Below are positions 54,664 through 63,494 of a stretch of 64,000 bases of DNA, piece after piece. The notes beneath the pieces are model-generated. The model was not told the origin of the DNA. It ran no database searches and saw nothing but the letters and a program-made list of their open reading frames with translations. The DNA comes from Roseobacter fucihabitans. Lineage in GTDB: Bacteria > Pseudomonadota > Alphaproteobacteria > Rhodobacterales > Rhodobacteraceae. Each line of letters starts with the position of its first letter. Within the stretch, counting starts at the first letter, position 1. Both the position numbers and the translations under genes were made by a program. The stretch is taken from positions 3,750,501 to 3,814,500 of the forward strand of contig NZ_CP143423.1 of the NCBI RefSeq assembly GCF_014337925.2. The letters run 5' to 3'.

Positions 54664-55124
54664 GGGTTGTTGTAACCCATGTCGTGTTCTTGCGCCTCGG
54701 CGGCCAGTTGGTCGAGTACGCTTTCACGTTCAGCATCAATAGAAGCTTTGTAAGCCATCATATCTTCCATACGGATACGGCGATGCTTGCCCACCTTCCG
54801 GTGCGGAATTTGTTGTTTGTCCAGAAGCTTGATCAGGAACGGACGAGACACATTCAACACTTCGGCAGCCTGAACGGTCGTTAGCTCCGCATTCTCGGGC
54901 ATAATCGTGACGCCTTGTCCCGCTGCCATAGCTTCCAAGATGTCCATGAGAAGAGCAACTGCACCCGCCGGTAGTTCGATAGGTTCGGCCTGCTCCCCAT
55001 CCGTAACGCGCAGCTTGAGCGGTGCTTTGTCTCGTGCATAGCGCGACAGCAGCTGTCCAGATGCGCGCGCGACTGCGGCGTCCTGAGCGCTCGGTGGCAA
55101 TTGTCGATGTGCCATCATGTTCAT
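54660..55124 (-). CDS. Excisionase-type helix-turn-helix antitoxin
   Basis: A 154-residue protein. The central MerR/excisionase-like DNA-binding part reads LTTVQAAEVLNVSRPFLIKL near residue 80, followed by HRKVGKHRRIR, the wing. The C-terminal acidic segment probably covers the PIN toxin. AGGAG precedes the start (GGAGACCACCC). It probably represses its own operon through the repeats at 55162-55199. Confidence 0.87.
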   Translation of the reverse strand: MNMMAHRQLPPSAQDAAVARASGQLLSRYARDKAPLKLRVTDGEQAEPIELPAGAVALLMDILEAMAAGQGVTIMPENAELTTVQAAEVLNVSRPFLIKLLDKQQIPHRKVGKHRRIRMEDMMAYKASIDAERESVLDQLAAEAQEHDMGYNNP

Positions 55125-55161
55125 GGGTGGTCTCCTATCCTACGAAGTTTAATATAGCCAT

Positions 55162-55199
55162 AAATGCAATAAATGCAACAAATGAATTAAGTGCATTTT
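55162..55199. promoter_or_regulatory. Candidate operator of the HTH/PIN operon
   Basis: AAATGCAA appears at 55162-55169 and 55171-55178 in a nine-base phase, AAATGAA follows, and the inverse TGCATTT is at 55192-55198. It lies about 40-75 bases upstream of the antitoxin start. Direct and inverted copies of a short motif in this position are typical for autoregulation; function is inferred. Confidence 0.4.
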
Positions 55200-55383
55200 G
55201 CGTATCTATGCGTAGTTTGGACTATGATTGACCTGTGGCAGGGCGCGTCAACGCCTTTCGCGCTGGTCAGGCTTTTGGCTGCGCCAAGCCTTATGCTGGC
55301 TCGAAAGCTGTGGCGAGATCATGACCAGCGTTTCGTTCTGTGCCGTAATTCTGGAAAGGTGATTAGGCGGCTGCCCTGAACAG

Positions 55384-55415
55384 CAACTTGAGATTTGAGC
55401 GAGCCCCCGCAACCA
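55384..55415. repeat. att-like direct repeat, copy A
   Basis: A 32-base sequence from CAACTTGAGATTTGAGCG to CCCGCAACCA, matching 55480-55511 in 28 of 32 places and lying 96 bases from it. Its last part together with the next 14 bases (55406-55429) matches 28839-28862 across the tRNA 3' end in 22 of 24 places. Confidence 0.7.
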
Positions 55416-55479
55416 TCTCAACTTGCGATGCAAGTTCACGAAGATCGGCCGCCCCCACCGAGTGGCCGTCTTTCGTTTG

Positions 55480-55511
55480 CAAGTTGAGATTTGAGCGCCC
55501 TCCCGCAACCA
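55480..55511. repeat. att-like direct repeat, copy B
   Basis: CAAGTTGAGATTTGAGCG then CCCTCCCGCAACCA. It is inside the 3' coding part of the broken recombinase and in frame with copy A. A 12-base GC-rich hairpin (AACGCCCCGCAG and complement) follows to the right at about 55519-55550. Confidence 0.7.
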
Positions 55512-56974
55512 CTGACAACGAACGCCCCGCAGCTTCAACTGCGGGGCGTTGTTCGTTTCCGTCTACCACTTCCATGATCGCACCCAACTCCCCGTGCAAT
55601 TCCACGTCGAACCCAGTGTTTGTTGGGGTTACCTTGATGTGGTCGATCAGGCTTTGGATGGCTTCGATGGCCTTCAGGCGAATCGCAGGGTCATCCAGAC
55701 CGTCTGTGAGTTGCCTGATCTTGGCCCGATAGACCTGACCGATGTTGTGCATTGGAATGACAGTGGCCTTTTCCTCGCACTGACTGACCTCGATCTCCAA
55801 CGATTCCTTTTCGGCTTCCAGCTCAACAAGCTTACTCGTGATGCTCTTGGTGTCGGTTCCGTTGACGATGTGATCCACGATGCGATCAATCTGACGTGTC
55901 ACGTCGGTCAGACGCTTCTTGCTTGACGCCAGCTCGGATGTGGTCGCCTTGCGAAGGCGGTCTACCTCTTTTTGAAACTCGACAACAAACGTATCAAGGT
56001 AGTCAGAGTTCAAAAGACCTGTGCGAAGCCCTTCGAAAACTCGATCCTCGACTTCTTTGCGAGGGATCGTTCGACCATTGTCACAGGTCCGAGATGCGCG
56101 GTAACCCGAACAACCGTATCTATTCTTCGCGGTAATCGCCATTGGGCCACCACAGCAGCCACAGATCAGGACACCCGACAAAGCATGAACCTTTCTATGC
56201 ACACGGTTCATGGCTCGGTTGTCGCCATCACGTGGCATGACAATTGTATTCACCTGTTGGCGATCTTTCACATCCTGCCAAAGCTTGTCGTCAATGATCC
56301 GCAGTTCCGATACTTCTGTGATGGTCCACTTCTCTTCTGGTTGAGGACGAGACACCCTAAGCCCAGTCTTTGGGTTCTTCTTGTACTGAGTACGACCGTA
56401 AATTAGTCGTCCAACGTAGGCTTCGTTGTTCAGCAGGCCAGTCCCCCGATCACGTTGACCGCGAATGGTCGTGTCTTTCCAAACGTTTCCCTTCGGACCA
56501 ACAATACCTTCATCATTGAGAAGCTTGGCAATCGCCCTAGGGCTGACGCCATCGGCAAACATGTTGAAGATGCGAAGCACGACCAACGCTTGCTCTGGAT
56601 CAATGGTGCGTTCGCCTGGTTCACCGACAGTGTAGCCGTAGCCGGCGCCTCCAGCGACTTTACCGTTGAGGACACGACCTTTCTGACCACGTTTGACTTT
56701 GTCACGCAGGTCCGATGAAAATTGATCTGAGACTGCCCCAATAACGCCAACAAGCATCTTGTTCATTTCACCATACTGGATCGTGAACAGACGAACGCCT
56801 GCAAAGTCGAGTTCATCAAGAAGTTGGGAACTAACAGAAAGGTTGCGAGACAAACGATCAAGGGATTCAGAGAGAACAACGTCAAATTCACCACGATCAG
56901 CATCTACTTTGAGACGTTCAAAGTCGGGCCGATTAGGTGAACCACCACTCATCGCGGCGTCAGCATATTGGCTG

Positions 56975-57196
56975 TATGTTTATAAAAAGAAGAAGAAATA
57001 ATCAGGTTTTTGGATTATTCTTCGATGGGGCGATGTGAAAAGCCGTCCGAGAAAATAGTCTCGGATCTACTGATGCTTTTTCCGATTGCCGAACTTCGCT
57101 TTTACCTAACAAAAGCAAGAACCTGCCGCGCTTCACGCGATAGGTTTTATTGTTCAGGCCTCCCACCACACGGAATGCGTCAGTCTTTCAGACGGG
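56975..57196. other. Gap between broken recombinase and IS200-type element
   Basis: About 220 bases with no gene. The recombinase frame breaks off here, and the left end of the IS200-type element lies toward its right. No terminal repeat or duplication that would explain the recombinase truncation is visible. Confidence 0.35.
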
Positions 57197-57222
57197 CGTG
57201 CTTTAGCACGAAGAATCGTCCT

Positions 57223-57290
57223 ATGATCGTATCCTCCAGAAAATGAATCGCCGCAGGTCTTAAGGTTCATTTTCTGGAGGATACGATCAT
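57223..57290 (+). promoter_or_regulatory. Perfect 25-bp hairpin covering the ribosome site of tnpA
   Basis: Bases 57223-57247 and 57266-57290 are exact inverse complements with an 18-base loop. The right arm contains CTGGAGG and the first two bases of the ATG. Folded in RNA it hides the ribosome site, which is how IS200 keeps its transposase low. It could also stop transcription coming from outside. Confidence 0.85.
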
Positions 57291-57705
57291 GCAATATTCC
57301 ACGGGGAAGCATTGCGTCTATTATCACCGCTACCACCTCGTTTGGTCGACCAAGTATCGCTATAAGGTGCTGCAGGGCGACATCAAACTGCGGGTCCGTG
57401 ATATCTGTCGCCAGGTCTGTGCGCAGAGTGGTGTCGAGATCATCCGCGGTGTGCTCTCAAGCGACCACGTCCACATGTTCGTGTCGGTCCCGCCGAAATT
57501 GGCGATTAGCGACCTGATGCGTCTGATGAAGGGCAGGTCGTCCCACAAAGTGCAACGCGAATTCCCCCATCTCAAAAAGCGATACTGGGGGCGACATTTT
57601 TGGGGACGCGGATATTTTTCAACCACCAACGGTGCGATCACCGAAGACATCGTACTTCAGTACCTAGAACAGCATATCAAAAATCCTACCGACGCCAGTC
57701 GGTAG
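57289..57705 (+). CDS. tnpA: IS200/IS605 family transposase TnpA
   Basis: A 138-residue HUH single-strand transposase. It begins YSTGKHCVYYHRYHLVWSTK, has the H-x-H pair in SSDHVHMFVSV near residue 66 and a Tyr in the C-terminal helix (VLQYLEQHI near 126) as the nucleophile. It is complete and of normal length. The stop codon lies in the right-end hairpin. GGAGG ten bases upstream is inside the 25-bp hairpin. Confidence 0.95.
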   Translation: MQYSTGKHCVYYHRYHLVWSTKYRYKVLQGDIKLRVRDICRQVCAQSGVEIIRGVLSSDHVHMFVSVPPKLAISDLMRLMKGRSSHKVQREFPHLKKRYWGRHFWGRGYFSTTNGAITEDIVLQYLEQHIKNPTDASR

Positions 57706-57766
57706 TGGTTTAGTTTTTTCCCGCACTGTGTGAATTCGCACCCCGAGCCGTGAACGACGGATTTCG

Positions 57767-58063
57767 TCATGTCCTGCGGCCGCCGACATCCTGATACTTC
57801 ACCACAGCCCGTATCGCGACGACCTCTGCCTCAATCACATAATAGATCGCGTGTTTTTCGTAGACGGATCGGCGATAGCCCTCGCGAATGTCATCCACGG
57901 CGGGATACATCTTAGGGTACTCGCAAATGCGTTCGAACCGTTCCAGCAGACCGTCATAGTAGCGGTCAGCCTGTGCCTCACCCCAGATCGTGAAACCTTC
58001 GGTGTAAAGATCGTCGAGGTCCTGATCCGCGACGTTGGTGATGCGGAGGGTTAGTTTCTTCAT
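57767..58063 (-). CDS. ParE-type toxin (RelE/ParE family)
   Basis: A 98-residue toxin. ITNVADQDLDDLYTEGFTIW at the start, RFERICEYPKMYP near 45 and the C-terminal IRAVVKYQDVGGR mark the ParE family, which blocks DNA gyrase. The start overlaps the antitoxin gene by four bases. It is complete. It lies between the IS200-type element and the helicase fragment and may stabilise the region. Confidence 0.92.
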   Translation of the reverse strand: MKKLTLRITNVADQDLDDLYTEGFTIWGEAQADRYYDGLLERFERICEYPKMYPAVDDIREGYRRSVYEKHAIYYVIEAEVVAIRAVVKYQDVGGRRT

Positions 58064-58311
58064 AAAGCGTTGTTCAGGCGCTCCTTCGCGGCGGCGCGGA
58101 TGTCGTCAGGTGTACGATTACTGATGCCACTACCCTCCGAAGCAGCCAGTTTAGCCCGCAATGTATCGATCTCTGCTATACGTAACTGTTTTTCGCGCAG
58201 CGCTTCGCGGATCACCTCGCTGTCAGACGCATAATGCCCAGAAGCAATCTGCGCCTGAATAAAGGCGTCCTGACTGTCAGTGACGGTGATGCTCTTTTTG
58301 ATCATGCTCAT
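58060..58311 (-). CDS. ParD-type antitoxin
   Basis: An 83-residue ribbon-helix-helix antitoxin. IKKSITVTDSQDAFIQAQI at the N-terminus and HYASDSEVIREALREKQ near 30 are ParD marks. ATG at 58311 has GAGG seven bases upstream; ATG at 58323 is an alternative. It binds the toxin encoded downstream and probably represses the operon. Confidence 0.92.
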   Translation of the reverse strand: MSMIKKSITVTDSQDAFIQAQIASGHYASDSEVIREALREKQLRIAEIDTLRAKLAASEGSGISNRTPDDIRAAAKERLNNAL

Positions 58312-58375
58312 ATCGGGCCTCATGTTCGTTATCCTACTTTATACTACCACACTTGTGCTTAAGAAATCAAATGTT

Positions 58376-58411
58376 GCGCGGACAGACCGTCAGGGCTGTC
58401 CGCGCTTTTTT
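58376..58411 (+). terminator. Strong terminator-like hairpin without an obvious gene
   Basis: GCGCGGACAG (58376-58385) pairs exactly with CTGTCCGCGC (58396-58405), and TTTTTT follows at 58406-58411. On the plus strand this is a textbook intrinsic terminator, yet the genes on both sides are on the minus strand. It may be left from a lost plus-strand gene or act on a small RNA. Confidence 0.6.
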
Positions 58412-58479
58412 ATTGGGGGTCAGCTATCGAAAACTTCCTGTGTTTCGCCGTGTCAAAAGCAGATAGTATTAAACGTCGA

Positions 58480-59811
58480 TTATTGATCACACCAATCGAT
58501 ACAAGCTTCCAAATACTCCCGCGCATCACGGCTGAGACGTGCGATTCCGAGCAGTCGGGCAAGATTAAGGATCGGATCTTCTGCGGCTGTAAGGTCGCTC
58601 GCATGGGCGTCAATCATACTCGCGATCTCGGCCGGATGGACTTCGCGAATAGAGCGGTCAAAAAGCTCGCGTGATGGAATGCGCCGCGCGTAGGTTCCTG
58701 ACGTCCAAATGAATTTCGTTCCAAGATCTTCATGCGTTTCAGCTTCGCCGATTGCTTTTTCCACGCGAGATGAGATGCGATGTCCGGTTCTTTGCCAGCC
58801 ATGAATTTGGGCCACCCGACGGGCGAGACTGGCAATTGGCAACGGTCCTTGATCTCTTACTGTCGCGGCGACGCTTTCTTGCAGCCGGGGAAGGTAGCTT
58901 GCTTCGAAGAAGGCCTCCGGGTTAGGACTTAATTTGGTGCCTTGGAGTGCGGGGCTTTGCGTTTCGTGCGCCTCCTCGACGTTCGTGGCGAACCGCTCTG
59001 AAAATAAGTCATTTGCGCTCTCGACTGGAGCGATGGAAGTCGCCCCAGTTGTGGAATCCGGTTCGAGGTTCTGAAGCCCTGCTGCATCGATTTCAGAACT
59101 CACACCACGCTTTTCTACCGCGTCGCTTTCGTCAGCAGGCGGCGGAAGCGCAAGACGTGGTTCCTCCAACTTTTGTGATTGCGCGTCTTCTTTTGCCGCT
59201 TTCGCTGCCGCGCGGATTTCGTGGTCTGCTTGAAGCAACTCTTCGAGGCTGGCATGGGTTCTTTTGATAACATCCGCAGGATTTCGGAACCAATCAGTGG
59301 ACCATATCCTTAGTATATTCCAGCCAAGGCCCTCCAGAACTGCTTGCCGGACTTTATCACGATCGCGAGCAGTTGCAGAAGAATGATATGTCGCGCCATC
59401 GCATTCAACTCCTGAGAGATAAATTCCAGCGTGATCAGGGTGAACGACCGCGAGGTCGATCCTAAAACCAGACACGCCAATCTGTGTTCTCACTTCCCAG
59501 CCCTTCGCGGCTAAGGATACAGCGATTGCCTCTTCAAAAGGGTTCTCGGCAGGACCGAGGCTGCCAGTGTCTCGAGCAGGTAATGCTATGGTGCCGCGCT
59601 CTGCATAGTCGAGGAATGCCTTGAAATCGGCTACGCCACGCGCCCGTGTGCGGTTTAGGTCGATATCGTGCGCGCCCAGTGACGCAAACACATGCATCTC
59701 AGCCCTCGCGCGGGTTACCGCGACGTTCAAGCGCTTTTCGCCGCCATCGGAGTTCAGTGGACCGAAGGACATAGTCAACTTACCAGCTTTGTCGGGCCCA
59801 TAACATATCAT
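58480..59811 (-). pseudogene. C-terminal fragment of a large SF1 helicase with Vsr-like nuclease and DUF3320
   Basis: The fragment starts at MICYGPDKAGKLTMSFGPLN, the tail of an AAA_12-type SF1 helicase with motif VI NVAVTRARAEM, continues with a REase_MTES_1575/Vsr-like part (ENPFEEAIAVSLAAKGWEV, GVECDGATYHSS, LRIWSTDWF) and ends in a DUF3320 domain. Whole proteins are about 1,500-2,000 residues and have an N-terminal DUF4011 and helicase core, all missing. The open frame extends to 59994 but the extra codons are unrelated. It is a broken defence-type gene. Confidence 0.87.
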
Positions 59812-59819
59812 TTTTACTA

Positions 59820-59935
59820 TTATTTCAACAGCATCAGCAACTCTTCCGCCGCCGCAGCGGACGATGCGGGATTTTGACCGGTGACCAGTTTGCCGTCGCG
59901 CACCACGAAGCTGGCCCAATCCTCGCCTTTCGGAC
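59820..59935 (-). pseudogene. DJ-1/PfpI family protein, C-terminal remnant
   Basis: In a frame offset from the helicase, the minus strand reads DWASFVVRDGKLVTGQNPAS then a Lys and TAA (59820-59822). GKLVTGQNPASS near the C-terminus is a signature of DJ-1/PfpI-type proteins. Only about 37 residues remain; the upstream part is not found. It abuts the helicase fragment directly, marking a deletion or recombination joint. Confidence 0.65.
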
Positions 59936-60346
59936 TTAGAGTCGCCCTTTTGGGTGGCTTTTTTGCTGCCTGCCGAAAGCAATTTCCAACCCAAGTCGGT
60001 TTTCGGACGTCCGAAAGCGATATTTGGGCGTCCTAAGTCGGACTCTCCAATGTCCGATGTGAAGTTAACAAATTGATGTATATATGTTTTTATATTATCA
60101 AAACGGCCTTTGGATGTCCGACGTCATTGCCCAACCTGCGTCATGCGTGCCTACCGCAATCCATTGATTGGATTCTCGTCCTAAAAATCAACAGGCCTAA
60201 GGGCTTGCTGGGAGCCCCGACGGCGGTTTGTAGCGTCTTTCATAATATGAAGATGGACCGTTTGATCCATTATTGCCATAATTGAACGGTGACACGCCGT
60301 TTTACCAAGACACCCGCGCGCTCAACATCACTTCGGGAGGAATGCA
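59936..60346. other. Non-coding stretch with clustered GTCCGA motifs
   Basis: No gene is recognisable in about 410 bases. GTCCGA or its complement occurs at 59930, 60003, 60009, 60038, 60052 and 60116, including the palindrome TTCGGACGTCCGAA at 60002-60015. The right part (60300-60346) carries the ribosome site GGGAGG of the next gene; its promoter must be in this stretch. Confidence 0.45.
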
Positions 60347-61678
60347 GTGACACTGCACAGCAGCAGATTCGTAGCTGACCGCTTGATATTTGGACTGGCC
60401 GTTTGTTTCGCTCTCTTGGGGACATCTCAAGGGTCCGCACAGGAGTTTTTTACCCTCAAAGGGCACGGCGGTCCAATCAAGGGCATTGCCGCTGACGCAG
60501 ATGGCACGATCCTTACCGCCAGTTTCGACAATTCCGTGGGTCTTTGGCGCGATGGCACACCGCATTGGCTCGAGGGCCATGACGCAGCCGTAAACGCCGT
60601 CGCCTTTGCGGAGGGGGACCGGGTTGTTTCGGCGGGGGATGATTTCACCCTGCGCCTTTGGGATCACGCTGCGGGGGAGTCCCGCATTCTGGGGCAGCAC
60701 GCCGCGAAGGTCATCCGGCTTGCCGTAGCCCCAGATGGGCAGCATGTCGCCTCTGCGAGTTGGGATCGGACGCTGCGGATCTGGTCTCTGAGCGAGGACG
60801 TACCCCCGGTGGAAATGACCGGTCATGATAACATCGTGAATGACGTCAGTTTTTCCCTGGACGGGCAACGGCTCTACAGCGCCTCTGCTGATGGTACATT
60901 GCGCGTCTGGGATGCCAGCACCGGCGCGCCTCTGCGCCGTTTGGTCAACCACGGGTTCGGGCTCAATACGCTGGTTGTGAGCCCGGATGACACATGGATC
61001 GCCTATGGTGCCGTAGATGGAACAACGCGAATTGCCAGCCTGCCTGATGGCGCCCCACTGCGCGATTTCACCGCCGACCGTCGCCCCATCCTGGCGATGG
61101 CGTATGACCCGCAAGGCGCGCGTATCGCCGTCGGGGACGCACAGGGCTACATCATGTTGATCGACACCGAAACCTGGCAAATATCGAACGATTTTCGCGC
61201 CACGCTGTCCGGCCCGATCTGGGCTCTGGCCTTTTCACCGGACGGGCAGAACATCCATGCGGGTGGCCTCGAGGACACGCTGTACAGCTGGCCGATCAAC
61301 AGCCTGGGGTCTGATCCCAAAATGTCCAACACGGAACGCAGTTTCCTCAAGGACCCTGCCGAAATGTCCAATGGAGAGCGGCAATTCCAGCGCAAATGTT
61401 CGATCTGCCACACTCTGGGACCGGATGGGCAGCGTCGTGCAGGCCCCAGTCTGCATGGTATTTTTGGCCGCACCGCAGGCACCATGGATGGGTATCCTTA
61501 TTCCACGACGCTCAGGCACGCGGGTATTGTCTGGTCGGATGAAACCATTGATCTATTGTTCGATCTCGGGCCTGATCACTATATACCGGGCTCGAAAATG
61601 CCGATGCAGCGGATTACCAAGCCGCAAGACCGCACCGATCTCATTTCTTTTCTCAAACGTGAAACATCCCCACCATAA
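60347..61678 (+). CDS. WD40-repeat cytochrome c protein
   Basis: A 443-residue periplasmic protein beginning with GTG, GGGAGG seven bases upstream. A signal peptide ends near residue 31 (GSAQ). Residues 40-320 hold seven WD40-like blades such as TLKGHGGPIKGIA, VGLWRDG and LRVWDASTG. The C-terminal 100 residues are a class I cytochrome c: heme site C351-x2-C354-H355 (CSICHT) and Met ligand near 418 (SKMPM). The WD40 part is probably a docking platform and the cytochrome carries electrons; the partner is unknown. Confidence 0.9.
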   Translation: MTLHSSRFVADRLIFGLAVCFALLGTSQGSAQEFFTLKGHGGPIKGIAADADGTILTASFDNSVGLWRDGTPHWLEGHDAAVNAVAFAEGDRVVSAGDDFTLRLWDHAAGESRILGQHAAKVIRLAVAPDGQHVASASWDRTLRIWSLSEDVPPVEMTGHDNIVNDVSFSLDGQRLYSASADGTLRVWDASTGAPLRRLVNHGFGLNTLVVSPDDTWIAYGAVDGTTRIASLPDGAPLRDFTADRRPILAMAYDPQGARIAVGDAQGYIMLIDTETWQISNDFRATLSGPIWALAFSPDGQNIHAGGLEDTLYSWPINSLGSDPKMSNTERSFLKDPAEMSNGERQFQRKCSICHTLGPDGQRRAGPSLHGIFGRTAGTMDGYPYSTTLRHAGIVWSDETIDLLFDLGPDHYIPGSKMPMQRITKPQDRTDLISFLKRETSPP

Positions 61679-61688
61679 TGCGGGTGTC

Positions 61689-62459
61689 TCAGGCTTTGCG
61701 GCCCTCGAATTGACGCACCTCTACGCCTGAGGCTTCAAGCGCTGCGCGCACGGATGCTGCGATCTGTACGGCGGTGGGCGTGTCCCCATGCAGGCAAATT
61801 GTATCAATGCTGGTTTCAATGCGCTTGCCGCTCTCGGTTATAATAGCCCCCGCTTTGACCATATCCACCATACGTTTTCCCGCCAGATCCGGATCATGGA
61901 TCACCGCGCCCGGCAGGCTGCGATCGACCAGGGTCGCATCGTCATTATACGCACGATCCGCGAAAATTTCTCCCGCGTAAGCGCAGCCCAATTTACGCAC
62001 AGCCTCCTCTTGTGCCGTGGCGCAGAGCACCATGACGATCAGGTCGGGATCAACCGACAAGGCGGCCTCGAAAAGGTCAGCGGCCAGGTCCGCGTCCTCC
62101 GAGGCCATGTTCGCCAGAGCACCATGCACCTTGAGATGGCGGACCTTTGCCCCCAGCGATTTGGCCATGCCCACGGAGGCGGCAACCTGATAGCGGATCG
62201 AATTTTGCAAAGTCGCGCGGGGGATATCCATGCGGCGGCGGCCAAAACCTTGCAGATCGGCAAATCCCGGATGCGACCCGATCCCGACGCCGTTTTCCAT
62301 CGCAATCCGCATGGTCGCCGCCATCACATCCGGGTCGCCCGCATGCGCGCCACAGGCGATATTGGCGGATGTGACGGTTTTCAACAGCGCCGCATCATCC
62401 CCCATGTTCCAGGGTCCAAAGCTTTCGCCCATATCGGCATTCAGGTCTACGGTGGTCAT
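61689..62459 (-). CDS. pxpA: 5-oxoprolinase subunit PxpA (LamB/YcsF family)
   Basis: A 256-residue protein starting VDLNADMGESFGPWNMGDD, the family signature, with SANIACGAHAGDPDVM near 30 and IGSHPGFADLQGFGRR near 57. PxpA works with PxpB and PxpC to open 5-oxoproline to glutamate using ATP. It is the last gene of a minus-strand operon, 12 bases after pxpC, and converges on the cytochrome gene. Confidence 0.95.
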   Translation of the reverse strand: MTTVDLNADMGESFGPWNMGDDAALLKTVTSANIACGAHAGDPDVMAATMRIAMENGVGIGSHPGFADLQGFGRRRMDIPRATLQNSIRYQVAASVGMAKSLGAKVRHLKVHGALANMASEDADLAADLFEAALSVDPDLIVMVLCATAQEEAVRKLGCAYAGEIFADRAYNDDATLVDRSLPGAVIHDPDLAGKRMVDMVKAGAIITESGKRIETSIDTICLHGDTPTAVQIAASVRAALEASGVEVRQFEGRKA

Positions 62460-62471
62460 GTCATGTCTCCT

Positions 62472-63494
62472 TTATCGCGCGAAGGGGTCTGCGCTGGCCG
62501 AAACCGCGCCGCTGATCAATTGATAGCTGAGCAAATCCGCAATATCATGCGGATCGCGCACCAGGGGCTGTGCCTGTGACGAGAGCGACTTGATCTCACG
62601 GCGTGCGCGTTTTTCGATGTCTATCGCCGCATCGTGTGAAATGAATTCGAACCGGATCGCGCCGCCAACCGGCGCCTGTGCCACCTTTGGCAAATCCGAC
62701 GGTATCACGGTGCCGATCCTGGGGTATCCCCCCGTCGTCTGGCTTTCGCACATCAAAACATAGGGGGCGCCGTCCCCGGCCACCTGGATATCGCCGGTCG
62801 TAATAACTTCGGAAACGATGCTGAGGCCCCCCTCAGCGTAAAAGCCCGGCGCGTCGGTATCCATGCGCACGCCCTGGCGATTGCCACGCGGGTCCCGGCG
62901 AAAGGCGGTCCGCGCGAAACGCTCACGTGTTTCCGAGGAGAAATGGTCAGATTGAAAGGACGTAATCACCCGGATCACGCCACCCTGGAGGCGGTTGTCC
63001 GGCGACAGGAAATACCCGGCGCGCGCCGATTTTGTCGGATCGAACGCGAGCGCATCCCCGCGTTGCAGTGGCGCACCGATCTGGGCGTTCAAATGGCTTG
63101 CCCGCGCGCCCATATGGCGCGGCGTGTCAAACCCGCCCGCGATATGCAGATAGCCATAGTTGCCCGATTGTACCCCGCCGATGACCAGTTTGGCCCCTGC
63201 GGGCAGGCTATGACAGGCATGCCAAACCAGTGGCGCACCCTCCAGCGTTGCAACCATGCGCGCGCCGGTCAGGGCGATAACCGTATCGGCCGTCGCCTCA
63301 AACGTCCCGCCGATGCCGACCATTTCGATGGCGGCACATGCAGCGCTTTGCCCCAGAAGGGCCGCTCCCTCGTGAAGCGCCAATCTGTCAGCGGCCCCCC
63401 CCCGCGTCAGACCGTAGGCCAGGTGACCCTCGCGACCCAGGTCCTGAATGCTCATCGACGGTCCGGCGGACATTACCTTGAGGTGGGCGGTCAT
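62472..63494 (-). CDS. pxpC: 5-oxoprolinase subunit PxpC (biotin-dependent carboxyltransferase family)
   Basis: A 340-residue protein. SIQDLGREGHLAYGLTRGGA near residue 15, the GNYGYLHIAGGF segment near 110 and ESQTTGGYPRIGTVIPSDLP near 250 mark the KipA/PxpC family. With PxpB and PxpA it forms the ATP-dependent 5-oxoprolinase. It overlaps pxpB by four bases. Confidence 0.94.
   Translation of the reverse strand: MTAHLKVMSAGPSMSIQDLGREGHLAYGLTRGGAADRLALHEGAALLGQSAACAAIEMVGIGGTFEATADTVIALTGARMVATLEGAPLVWHACHSLPAGAKLVIGGVQSGNYGYLHIAGGFDTPRHMGARASHLNAQIGAPLQRGDALAFDPTKSARAGYFLSPDNRLQGGVIRVITSFQSDHFSSETRERFARTAFRRDPRGNRQGVRMDTDAPGFYAEGGLSIVSEVITTGDIQVAGDGAPYVLMCESQTTGGYPRIGTVIPSDLPKVAQAPVGGAIRFEFISHDAAIDIEKRARREIKSLSSQAQPLVRDPHDIADLLSYQLISGAVSASADPFAR

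Larger units (their letters stand above)
55363..56952 (-). pseudogene. Second serine recombinase, N-terminus and catalytic serine missing
   Basis: The frame gives 529 residues starting inside the resolvase domain at MSGGSPNRPDFERLK; upstream reading gives TYSQYADAA and then a stop near 56977, so the first 45 or so residues with the catalytic Ser are gone. The remainder is good: LSESLDRLSRNLS, the recombinase domain with RGTGLLNNEAYVGRLIYGR, CGCCGGPM zinc ribbon and a coiled coil. The C-terminus carries VAGGRSNLNLQ and VAGARSNLKLL, encoded by two 32-base repeats. It is a paralogue of the recombinase at 28805-30454. Confidence 0.88.
57197..57705 (+). mobile_element. IS200/IS605-family element with tnpA only
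   Basis: A single Y1 transposase gene is framed by small subterminal hairpins: CGTGC-TTTA-GCACG at 57197-57210 on the left and CTACCGAC-GCCA-GTCGGTAG at 57686-57705 on the right. No terminal inverted repeats exist, as expected for this family. The outer cleavage sites cannot be fixed. No tnpB is present, as in IS200. Confidence 0.82.
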
